From: Flavobacteriales bacterium
Lineage (GTDB): Bacteria; Bacteroidota; Bacteroidia; NS11-12g; UBA9320
Length of the DNA: 64,000 bases
Assembly (NCBI GenBank): GCA_020635455.1
Contig: JACJZT010000006.1
Location: 180,354-244,353 of the forward strand
Reading direction: 5' to 3'
Part shown: in pieces, positions 18,601-25,807 of the stretch
Numbering within the stretch: the stretch's first letter is position 1
Layout: each line of letters begins with the position of its first letter
Translations under genes and position numbers: made by a program
Notes under the pieces: generated by a model
Told to the model about the DNA's origin: nothing
What the model saw: only the letters and a program-made list of their open reading frames with translations
Database searches by the model: none

Positions 18601-19244
18601 GCATCACAATTGATGGCCTTTACAGATGAAACAGCTGTGCTTAGGGTTCCGCTGAGCATAAAATTCCTTGCTTTTATTGAATCACAATTGAATTTCTGAT
18701 CCAGACTTACTCTGATGGTTAGATCATCACATTTAGGATTGGCAATGGGGTTGAATTTTGGTTGTGTTATCTTGGTAATTTTACCTTCCCATTTCAATTC
18801 AAATCCACCGCCATTAACAAATTTGTCGGAATGAAAGTAGAAGGTTACCATACTATCTGTGGTGGAAATACTTCCGGATGGCTTATTTGCATTATCAAAT
18901 TTCTTTAACAAAGTTGCATTGGTATCTTTACCATCATAAATTTTAAGGTAATCAGCGTCCTTCTCAATGTCAAAAGTGTTCATAAACTGTATAAGAATTG
19001 AACTTGCGCCTCCAACGCTCACCGTAAAAACGTAATCTTCAGAGGATGCATACCAGCTGCTGTTCACCTTATTGGCTTCGCTGTCGGTTAAGATCCCTTT
19101 GCAGTCGTAAACCCAGTTGTTAGACATTTTGTAAGTTGTTTGCGCCTTAAGACCTATGGTAATGGTACTCAAAAAAATACACATCAGCATGAACCTGAAA
19201 AGCCGGTTAAACGTAGGTCTGTAATATGCCAATTCGTGTATCAT
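15690..19244 (-). CDS. Giant surface protein: CUB, Ig-like repeats, PKD, T9SS type B domain
   Basis: A 1184-residue secreted protein. After the signal peptide (to about 34, GLKAQ) comes a CUB-like domain (about 40-155: WYASSEDYVFTVSV, LKIYDGKDTNA, FELKWEG). The middle holds at least six tandem modules of about 70-85 residues, each with a GG-x-W-x-G-x-G core and a C-R/S-D close. Then follow an SWSTG-type Ig-like unit, a PKD domain (YWDMGDSTFYNYDPKVNPQHLYDG) and a gliding-motility-associated C-terminal domain (SPNGDGINDVFKI, IYNRWGERVFY, WDGTYLG), which is the T9SS type B signal. Its ATG follows directly on the TAG of the preceding gene. It is the last gene of the operon and is likely a surface adhesin or scaffold (inference). 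Confidence 0.9.
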   Translation of the reverse strand: MIHELAYYRPTFNRLFRFMLMCIFLSTITIGLKAQTTYKMSNNWVYDCKGILTDSEANKVNSSWYASSEDYVFTVSVGGASSILIQFMNTFDIEKDADYLKIYDGKDTNATLLKKFDNANKPSGSISTTDSMVTFYFHSDKFVNGGGFELKWEGKITKITQPKFNPIANPKCDDLTIRVSLDQKFNCDSIKARNFMLSGTLSTAVSSVKAINCDANNMSNTFDVTFVSGLDQSGNYMLDFNSTFTDRCDSVWQINAKLNFKITDCPIVVTLSAADYVICKGKCTKIDATITGGNPQNYLYTWIPGGLSGTPPKNVCPTSTTEYILKVSDGVSIPGFDTISIRVIDPPVAPKDTVICQSNPPYDLKASPQGGIWSGIGITDSIAGTFSPAVSKNGTFTLTYTLNGCSDDILITVRGINAGLPNASCPSAPPFMVSNFSPAGGTWSGPNISSSGIITPPDTAGSFVVTYTWNGCSDTKIVNIDAIIIDPFDTICQSVINDTFTFQPMGGTWTGPSVTNSRIGINSPNAAGAGDHIYIYRINGCRDTLKRNIQAVDARYNEITCPDGGLHTLPAGIPAGGLWSGKGIIDPVAGIFDPDTFSVPGKSTFVSTILTYTSPNGCRADKIMYLRYSRFYVDTVFNCVSDTNYLMRYAFIRSDPWNMYFTGSNAILGNTVYNQMFSPSLAGKGTLHQIIGEANGCRDTLIIKIHPRANIQKDTNFCIADKPFQLFNGEGSGTFSGKGITNGKTGLFNPAVAKAGVHKILFDLPGKCTDTILITVRGLPIVDLSGLNNSYCYRDTLILLSLSPPGGNLTGNGIVGNSFNPKLAGSGKHTLSYSYGTGNCVSKISKDVVVQDTLKVKIMSDKDSVCVGSTVTLTAKPAGGTGNYNYNWSTGQGNVNSIFVSTKSPLIVKLNINDGCSEGDSTLHLVYVHPEIKSTALTSPIQCYGQPGFIQLKMNGTGPYSYKWNTTPELNTPDITVQAGNTYRVIVTNMATGCIYDTSVNLPGYPPIKAFFNYSPNDACLISYNALLQIINLSQGGITGYWDMGDSTFYNYDPKVNPQHLYDGSRDYYTIKLVIENNGNCKDSFSRKVCIKEITDFEVPSAFSPNGDGINDVFKIEYASFLYSSMSIYNRWGERVFYTEDFKEGWDGTYLGETCQVDYYFYAFKYKGKKTANKLAKGVVYLIR

Positions 19245-19709
19245 CTAACGATAAATAACAATTTCAGGGGTTTTGACTGAATTGCTCCAGTTTCCCTCAC
19301 GATCTTTTATCCTGATTTCAAAGGTGGTGATCTCCTCGTCGGCTGTACCCAGGAGGAAGGGTGATTTAAGGTTAATTGAAATGCTACCCTCGGTTTTGAT
19401 CGATGACCCTGGCGGCGATAAAGGTTTGATGAAATAATAATCTGCTTTGCTCAGCCGGTTGTCTTTCACCTCAATTGATTTCCGGTCTGGATCTGTTTCT
19501 CCAATATCTCCGTCTCCATCCTTATAATCTATCACAACTACCAGGCTGTCTTTAAACTGAAGTACCCTTGTTGCAGAAACGGCATTCAGCTTTATCAGAG
19601 GAGTGGTATTAATTGCCACGACATTTTCTTCTTTCGAACAGGAAACCATTGCAATCAATATAAAAATATAATTGCTTACTTGATTATATGGAAAAATGCC
19701 ATTTCTCAT
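19245..19709 (-). CDS. DGDGD-motif lipoprotein
   Basis: A 154-residue lipoprotein with signal and lipobox MVSC, then SKEEN. The mature part is a beta-sandwich-like domain containing DYKDGDGDIGETD near residue 65, an Asp-rich loop that looks like a calcium site and recurs in Bacteroidota surface lipoproteins. It ends with ITTFEIRIKDREGNWSNSVKTPEIVI. Its ATG overlaps the TAA of the upstream haem-site lipoprotein (TAATG), and its TAG touches the ATG of the giant T9SS gene, so the three are translationally coupled. No function is known. Confidence 0.8.
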   Translation of the reverse strand: MRNGIFPYNQVSNYIFILIAMVSCSKEENVVAINTTPLIKLNAVSATRVLQFKDSLVVVIDYKDGDGDIGETDPDRKSIEVKDNRLSKADYYFIKPLSPPGSSIKTEGSISINLKSPFLLGTADEEITTFEIRIKDREGNWSNSVKTPEIVIYR

Positions 19710-20668
19710 TATCGTACGATCACCGCCACATATTTTTTTGTTGTAAAGGCTGCATTAACAGACGGGATCGGTGTATTTGGATTTACATTGTCATTTACGG
19801 TGGCACGCATCCACAGTACATCATTAGGCATGGCACCCAATGCCGAAACAGATGTGCTGTAACTATGCCAGTATTCAACCTGATTACCATTGATACCCTT
19901 TGCCATAACCGGTGACGACTCCGTTTTGAGACTTAATTCAGGATTTGTATACTCAAATGGATTTAAGGAATAGTTGAGGCTTGCCGAAGAAAGATCCTCT
20001 GATTTTGTTTTGTCATCGGCAAAGGAAAACATGATCTTCAGGTTTGAGGTACCACCCGGTATTGAGATGGGATTTTTTCCGGACTGGGGTAGAGGGGTAG
20101 GAGAATTGTCTGCAAATACAATAAACCCGTTCAATTGAGGAGGAAAATCCTGACTTGCTGCAGTGTTTCCAAATTGGTCTTTGGCACCATCGTTGATCCA
20201 GTTTTCAATATTTTTGATGTATTGTGTTTTTTTAAAGGTCCAGTCGCTTTCAGGATCCAGAGTTAAGGGCATTATACCCTGCGTTCCCTGAATTAAGGTA
20301 TTTATACGATGCAAGACCATACTGCTTGCCGCCGAACCCGGGTCAACCCTTTTACTTATCTGGGGATTGTCGGGATCATAGTTAATGGCATTTCGGTTTA
20401 TTAAAGAATTATAACTGCTTTCGATGGTCCGGAAATCCGGTTCGAAATTTCCATCATGACAACCGGCATTTGAACAGGTAGGTTTAAAAATGTTCTTGTG
20501 CAATCCCTGTATTGAATTCGGATCGATTGGAAGATCCTTCATTACCGGTCCTCGCTCATTATAATTCCAGGTATCATAGGGATTGTCAGAACCGGAATCC
20601 TCCTTGGTACAACCTGTGAAAAAAAGTTGCGGGCATAAAAGAAGCACTATATAGATTCTATACTTCAT
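19709..20668 (-). CDS. Lipoprotein with CX4CH haem-like site
   Basis: A lipoprotein of 319 residues (lipobox FTGC then TKEDS). C65-S-N-A-G-C70-H71 is a CX4CH motif, a recognised variant of the cytochrome c haem site; GIMPLTL downstream could give an axial Met, as MP-motifs do in the small cytochrome domains that accompany DUF1549/DUF1501 proteins. The C-terminal half (about 175-319) is a beta-sandwich with SIPGGTSNLKIMFSF and a DVLWMRATVNDNV strand. I chose the ATG at 20668 because a longer frame would overlap the DUF1501 gene and bury the signal peptide. It starts 1 base after that gene. Haem binding is inference. Confidence 0.8.
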   Translation of the reverse strand: MKYRIYIVLLLCPQLFFTGCTKEDSGSDNPYDTWNYNERGPVMKDLPIDPNSIQGLHKNIFKPTCSNAGCHDGNFEPDFRTIESSYNSLINRNAINYDPDNPQISKRVDPGSAASSMVLHRINTLIQGTQGIMPLTLDPESDWTFKKTQYIKNIENWINDGAKDQFGNTAASQDFPPQLNGFIVFADNSPTPLPQSGKNPISIPGGTSNLKIMFSFADDKTKSEDLSSASLNYSLNPFEYTNPELSLKTESSPVMAKGINGNQVEYWHSYSTSVSALGAMPNDVLWMRATVNDNVNPNTPIPSVNAAFTTKKYVAVIVR

Positions 20669-20669
20669 A

Positions 20670-22010
20670 TTATATTCGATCAAATAAACTCCTCGCCTCA
20701 GGATCAATGATACCGGAGGATTGCACTTCGCTTTTATAACCCAGAATTTCGGCAATGGTGAGGTTAAAATCGGTTACTTTTCCTATTGGATTGGTTTCGG
20801 AACCAACCCGCAATTTCTGAGGTATATTTTTACCTACCATTCCACCAAAGACCCTTAATGAATTTGAATCTCCATGGTCATATCCGTACCAGTCGTTAGA
20901 ATCCAGGATAGGATTGGATTTTAAATTTCTTCCACATTCAGGCACGTACATCATTATGGTGTTTCCACTCATTTCAGGAATTTGATTTTGAATGTAATCC
21001 CATAAAAATCCCAGAGCGTGATCAGCCCTATGCATGGATTGAAGATAACCTGTAAAGTTCGAATGGCAGCCATCAATGTTGCTCATGTTTACTACAAGTA
21101 ATTTCGGTTTGAAAACCCTCAGAACTTCAGCAGCATAACCCATTGTGGTCCCATCCACACTGTTCACAGGAGGCATTGGCAATTGTCCGGTAGACTTTCT
21201 AATAAAGGTATTCGCAATAAAATCCTTGATCTGTGTGCGTTCTTCATCTGTGTTTTTAATCCCTGGCATATCACCCTTTTTAATGTTAAACGATTGATCC
21301 AGAAAATTTTTCATGGCGTATACCGGTTCAAGTTCTTCCTGCGGATGATAGACCTTGGCATTGGATAAGGCAGCAGTCCCATCAGACCCAAAGGTTGTAT
21401 TTGGGGCAAAGAAATTAGCACCATAAGGTAAACCAAAGTCGGGGTGATTGCTTGAGTTGAGTAAGGGTAGGGAATTTCCAATTGAGTTACCGATAAACCA
21501 TACATCGGTTGCCTTGAATCCTCCAAAACGTCTGGCATATTCAAAAACTGTAGGGTTTATGGGTCTTACCTTCAGGCCCTGTCCGGCAACATTTCCACCG
21601 GTAACCAGCGAATTCAATCCGCCGTAATGTCCGCCTGAGATGGCACGCATCTCTGCAAAGATCGTGCCCTGACTTTCCAGGCTGGTGTTGAGGATCTTCG
21701 GGATAGGCTGACTTCCGCTTGACTGTCCGGACGGCGTGGTGCCGTACGCAATTTTACTGCTTGGCGGAGGTCCGTCGAGTATGTTGTACAAAATATTTCC
21801 TTCCGAATTAAAGCCCTGGCTATCTGCAAGATATCGCTGCAGTATGGAATCCTGTTGCCTGAGCCCCCCTCCAAAGATCACAAAAACCACATGTTCTGCA
21901 AGTGGTGCATTGGTTTTGGCAAACAAACGACCGGTCGGCAACAGATAGGGCATTACAATTCCACCTGCGGTTATGGTGGCTGCTTTTTTAAAAAATTCTC
22001 TTCTCTTCAT
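20670..22010 (-). CDS. DUF1501 protein, Tat-exported, alkaline-phosphatase-like fold
   Basis: A 446-residue exported protein of the DUF1501 family, related to sulfatases and alkaline phosphatases. The N-terminus is a Tat signal (KRREFFKKA then a hydrophobic stretch to about 32). VVFVIFGGGLRQQDS is the first strand, GGHYGGLNSLVTGG the Gly-rich loop, and MYVPECGRNLKSN with YGYDHGDS near the C-terminus is the conserved acidic/His pair of the superfamily. In Planctomycetes such genes stand next to DUF1549/DUF1553 genes; here two short lipoproteins with DUF1549-like LGR-P motifs precede it and a CX4CH lipoprotein follows. The substrate is unknown for the whole family. Gap to the upstream gene is 12 bases. 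Confidence 0.9.
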   Translation of the reverse strand: MKRREFFKKAATITAGGIVMPYLLPTGRLFAKTNAPLAEHVVFVIFGGGLRQQDSILQRYLADSQGFNSEGNILYNILDGPPPSSKIAYGTTPSGQSSGSQPIPKILNTSLESQGTIFAEMRAISGGHYGGLNSLVTGGNVAGQGLKVRPINPTVFEYARRFGGFKATDVWFIGNSIGNSLPLLNSSNHPDFGLPYGANFFAPNTTFGSDGTAALSNAKVYHPQEELEPVYAMKNFLDQSFNIKKGDMPGIKNTDEERTQIKDFIANTFIRKSTGQLPMPPVNSVDGTTMGYAAEVLRVFKPKLLVVNMSNIDGCHSNFTGYLQSMHRADHALGFLWDYIQNQIPEMSGNTIMMYVPECGRNLKSNPILDSNDWYGYDHGDSNSLRVFGGMVGKNIPQKLRVGSETNPIGKVTDFNLTIAEILGYKSEVQSSGIIDPEARSLFDRI

Positions 22011-22022
22011 GGTCGCTTTTGT

Positions 22023-22529
22023 TTAATAAAACATATATTCATCCGATGTTGCAAAGGCTGTATAAACCAGCTCAGGCCTGAAAAGCGGGTTCGATTTATT
22101 CGCATTAATAAAATTTGTGAACCAGGTTTTTTCGGCTTCGGTAGGTCGTCGAATAAAAAACCGTATATAGGTTTCTTCAATGAACTTTTCTGTACTGTCG
22201 ATCATTCTTTCCCTGGTCGGTAAAATTACATTTGGACTGTTCATGTAATTTCCAATGACAACCTCATTTATTAAAGTACGGTCGCCACAACTTTGCAAAA
22301 CCCGGTCGATCCTTGACAACTCTCCTATGGAAGAAGGTTTTTGAAATAAGTTTGTGCTTAAAATACTGTGGAATTCTATGTTGGTCTTACTTTTATCTTT
22401 CTTAAGGTTATCGCCATGAGATACGGTGTTTACCACCTGGTAAAGCACATCGTCTTCCTCCTTTTTGCATTGCACAAGTAACATGCAAAAAAGTGAAACA
22501 ATTAATATTTTAGAAATGCGCGTATTCAT
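22023..22529 (-). CDS. Short lipoprotein with DEY-terminated repeat domain
   Basis: A 168-residue lipoprotein (lipobox LVQC, then KKEED). Its C-terminal about 55 residues (EETYIRFFIRRPTEAEKTWF ... VYTAFATSDEYMFY) parallel the C-terminus of the preceding protein (YVTLIGRDPTTQESF ... TLILMTDEYAHF). Both look like a DUF4214/DUF1549-type helical unit with an R-[RD]-P turn and a final DEY motif. The central part contains CGDRTLINEV and a NVILPTRERM segment. Its ATG lies 20 bases inside the preceding gene, so the two are probably translationally coupled. Function unknown. Confidence 0.8.
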   Translation of the reverse strand: MNTRISKILIVSLFCMLLVQCKKEEDDVLYQVVNTVSHGDNLKKDKSKTNIEFHSILSTNLFQKPSSIGELSRIDRVLQSCGDRTLINEVVIGNYMNSPNVILPTRERMIDSTEKFIEETYIRFFIRRPTEAEKTWFTNFINANKSNPLFRPELVYTAFATSDEYMFY

Positions 22530-23430
22530 CGGTCATAAGTATTAAGGTTTGAACCTCCTGTAAATTCTTATCATTATAATAATTCTGTATGAGATTAAAG
22601 GACTCCTGAGTTGTAGGGTCCCTGCCAATAAGGGTTACGTAACACCATTTTATCATACCCTCATAAAATTCACGACTGTCAACCAGTATCCTGCAATATT
22701 CTGCCTTGTTGGTAGCATAGCCTCCAAACAAACTTCCACCGGTTCCGGACTCAATGATGTCATAGGCAATTTTAAACTCGTCTTTGGTCGGGAAACGAAA
22801 AAAGAGGTCGTCAAATGAGGCATTTACAAAATTAAGAGAGTTCATGTTGATCACATCGTAAACTGGATTGTCAAGCATGTACGTGTACATTTCAGCAATG
22901 TCGATCTGACCTGTCTGATATTTTATCCTTGAGTCGAGTACATTCTGACAGCGATTGATGACTGTTAAAGCTGAAAATACGCCAATGGAGTCACCAAGCA
23001 AACGAGCAGACTTTAAGGCAAATCCTGCATTTCCGATATATCGGCTAAATTCTCCATCTTCGGCTCCCTCAACCAGGCGGGCCTTTGTTTGTTCATACAT
23101 TCGTTGGTAATAAGCCTTTTTGTATGAAGAATCTCCATCGCGATAGGAACTGTCGGTCATAAGGGTTGTGATAATTTGCCTTCTTGAGTCGTAGGATAAC
23201 TGAGCATCTTTTAAGATCTTCACATCCCTTTCCTTTTCTGTAACAAGAGGTTCTCTTCCCAAAAGATCAATGTACAGCCTGTTGATGTAATTTTCTATTT
23301 TAACGGTTGAGACCTCATCGTAATTCTCTGGAACATTATCGGGTATAACAATCGATTCTTTTTTAGAGCAGGAAAGAATACCGGGAATTAGCAGAAGAAA
23401 ATAAAGAATATTTCTAAGGGTCAAGTTCAT
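22510..23430 (-). CDS. Lipoprotein with two LGR-P (DUF1549/DUF4214-like) repeats
   Basis: First gene of the envelope operon: 306 residues, lipobox ILSC then SKKES. Residues about 45-105 (IENYINRLYIDLLGREPLVTEK ... TTLMTDSSYRD) and 255-306 (MIKWCYVTLIGRDPTTQES ... LILMTDEYAHF) are two copies of one helical unit built around LGR-[ED]-P and ending in TDSSY/TDEY. The middle is mostly helical (FFRFPTKDEFKIAYDIIES). The pattern resembles the N-terminal part of DUF1549/DUF1800 and DUF4214 proteins; exact family needs a profile search. The next gene overlaps it by 20 bases. No strong -7 box is visible upstream. Confidence 0.8.
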   Translation of the reverse strand: MNLTLRNILYFLLLIPGILSCSKKESIVIPDNVPENYDEVSTVKIENYINRLYIDLLGREPLVTEKERDVKILKDAQLSYDSRRQIITTLMTDSSYRDGDSSYKKAYYQRMYEQTKARLVEGAEDGEFSRYIGNAGFALKSARLLGDSIGVFSALTVINRCQNVLDSRIKYQTGQIDIAEMYTYMLDNPVYDVINMNSLNFVNASFDDLFFRFPTKDEFKIAYDIIESGTGGSLFGGYATNKAEYCRILVDSREFYEGMIKWCYVTLIGRDPTTQESFNLIQNYYNDKNLQEVQTLILMTDEYAHF

Positions 23431-23598
23431 TAATACTTACAAGTTTACAAAATAATTGGTTTCTATTTAGCGATTTAAGTCACGGATGTTAAATAAGATC
23501 GAAGCAGATTCGGTATGTACATCCTTTACATTGCAGGTTTTATCTATTGTTTATGGCTATATTGAAAAAATAGTGTTGGTTTGCGTTTTTATTCTCTG

Positions 23599-25761
23599 AT
23601 GAAAAATTATAAAGATTATTTGTTTTTAATTTTAGGACTTGGATTCACCCTTACTACGGTTGTAGTATCAAATACGGCCACAGCACAGCTTAAAAAATTT
23701 ACCATTGGGGAAGCCATATCCTACAAGGAAGGGAAGCTGCTTCCCGAAAAACCCGGCCAACTTCAGTGGGTACAGAACTCTTCAAACTACTCAATGGTAA
23801 CAAACAATACTTTACAGGTGTTTGACGCAAAAAGCGGAAAAAATGTTACCAGCATTGGTCTCAGTGAAATTGAAGGATCAAGGTTGAAAGCATATCCTGA
23901 TGATAAAGCAATTACAAAATTACCTGTTCTAACCTGGCTGGATGCAAACAGTTTCAGGTATTTTCATGCAGGTAAGATATTAAAATTCAATATCAAAACT
24001 AAAGAAACATCAAAAATTGGAGAATTCAAACCCGAAGAAATGAGCAATTCGGATGTACATCCACTTACTTTTAAAGTTGCGTATGTAGTTAACAAGAACT
24101 TATACATCGACGGCATTGCAATTACCAAAGATACAGACAACGGAATTCAAAACGGATTGGCAGTTCATCGCAATGAATTCGGAATAACCAAGGGGACTTT
24201 CTGGAGTCCTGAAGGAGGCAAGCTGGCTTATTATCATCTTGACGAAAGCATGGTTACTGAATATCCGATATATAACCTGGTACAAAGACCGGCAGAAGCC
24301 AGACTGATCCGATATCCGATTGCAGGTGCTTCCAGCCATCACGCCAGGGTGAGGGTGTACGATCTTAAAACCGGCAATACGACAGAATTGAAAACAGGTG
24401 AACCCCTGGAGCAATATCTTACCAACGTTACCTGGTCACCCGATGGGAAATCGATCTATGTTGCCATTGTCAATCGCCGGCAAAACCACATGTGGCTGAG
24501 ATCATATGACGCTACTACCGGAGAATTGATACGTACACTTTTTGAGGAGAAGCATGAAAAGTACGTTGAACCTGAACACGGTCCGGTTTTCAGGAAAGGC
24601 AACAACAATCAGTTTATCTGGTTCAGTGAGAGAAATGGTTTTAACCATCTGTATCTTTATTCAACCAAGGGTGAATTGCTCAAACAGCTTACATCGGGTG
24701 ATAGAGTGGTTACCGAACTTGATGGTTTTGACAAAAGCGGCAACAAGCTGTTTTATACCTGCACAGACAATAATGCTTTGGAATCTCATTTGGAAGTGGT
24801 TGATATTGATAAAGGCAAATCAAGCAGATTAACACAATTTCCCGGCACACATCAGGCAGATCTGAGCCCTTTTGGAGACTGGTTTATGGATGATTTTCAG
24901 AATTATACAACAGCAAGAAAGATCACCTTGAATTCGGGAAGCGGAGGAAAGGAAAAGGAGATCTATAATGCGAAAGACCCTCTTACTGAATATGATATGG
25001 GAACTATGGAAGTAGGTACTCTTAAAAATTCTGAAGGAATCGACTTTAATTATCGCCTGATCAAGCCGGCAGATTTTGATCCGTCAAGGAAATATCCTGT
25101 CGTTGTTTATTTATACAATGGCCCGCACCTTCAATTGGTTAAAAATTCATGGTTGGGTGGCGCGAACCTATGGATGCATTATATGGCTCAAAATGGTTAC
25201 CTGGTTTTTACCATGGATGGAAGAGGTTCTCTTAACAGGGGTCTTGAATTTGAAAATGCAGTTTTCAGGCAATTGGGTACCCTTGAAATGGAAGATCAGC
25301 TTACAGGGGTTAATTTTCTTAAAGGTCTTTCATACGTTGATCCGGAACGAATAGGTGTACACGGCTGGAGTTTCGGAGGATTTATGACCACAAGCCTGAT
25401 GACCCGTAAACCGGGAGTGTTTAAGGTAGGGGTGGGCGGAGGTCCTGTGATCGATTGGGGTTTATACGAAATAATGTACACCGAAAGATATATGGATACT
25501 CCAGAAGAAAATCCTGAAGGGTATAAGAACTCAAACTTGCTGAACTATGCAAGGGATCTGAAAGGTAAATTGTTGCTGATCCACGGCGGAGAAGACGATG
25601 TTGTGTTATGGCAACACTCTCTTTTGTTTATTGAAAAGTGCATCAAACAGGGGGTTCAGCCCGACTATTTTGTTTATCCGGACCATGCTCATAATGTAAG
25701 GGGAAAAGACAGGACTCACCTTTACGACAAAATTTCCAATTACTTCTTTGACAACCTGTAA
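23599..25761 (+). CDS. Dipeptidyl-peptidase IV-like S9 serine peptidase
   Basis: A secreted or periplasmic prolyl peptidase of family S9B. Signal peptide 1-29 (ending TATA-Q). The N-terminal eight-bladed propeller (DPPIV_N, about 90-440) includes YYHLDESMVTEYP and VTWSPDGKSIYVAIVNR. The C-terminal alpha/beta-hydrolase domain has the catalytic triad: S591 in GWSFGG, Asp in HGGEDDVV and His in DHAHNV. Its 720 residues match full-length bacterial DPP IV. The ATG at 23599 is preferred over TTG at 23581 because the signal peptide begins there. It removes N-terminal X-Pro dipeptides in peptide use. Monocistronic, convergent with the LamG/T9SS gene. Confidence 0.93.
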   Translation: MKNYKDYLFLILGLGFTLTTVVVSNTATAQLKKFTIGEAISYKEGKLLPEKPGQLQWVQNSSNYSMVTNNTLQVFDAKSGKNVTSIGLSEIEGSRLKAYPDDKAITKLPVLTWLDANSFRYFHAGKILKFNIKTKETSKIGEFKPEEMSNSDVHPLTFKVAYVVNKNLYIDGIAITKDTDNGIQNGLAVHRNEFGITKGTFWSPEGGKLAYYHLDESMVTEYPIYNLVQRPAEARLIRYPIAGASSHHARVRVYDLKTGNTTELKTGEPLEQYLTNVTWSPDGKSIYVAIVNRRQNHMWLRSYDATTGELIRTLFEEKHEKYVEPEHGPVFRKGNNNQFIWFSERNGFNHLYLYSTKGELLKQLTSGDRVVTELDGFDKSGNKLFYTCTDNNALESHLEVVDIDKGKSSRLTQFPGTHQADLSPFGDWFMDDFQNYTTARKITLNSGSGGKEKEIYNAKDPLTEYDMGTMEVGTLKNSEGIDFNYRLIKPADFDPSRKYPVVVYLYNGPHLQLVKNSWLGGANLWMHYMAQNGYLVFTMDGRGSLNRGLEFENAVFRQLGTLEMEDQLTGVNFLKGLSYVDPERIGVHGWSFGGFMTTSLMTRKPGVFKVGVGGGPVIDWGLYEIMYTERYMDTPEENPEGYKNSNLLNYARDLKGKLLLIHGGEDDVVLWQHSLLFIEKCIKQGVQPDYFVYPDHAHNVRGKDRTHLYDKISNYFFDNL

Positions 25762-25807
25762 TTTCAGATTGTGTATGTTTATTAAGGGTAGCAGGCTTTA
25801 GAAAAAA

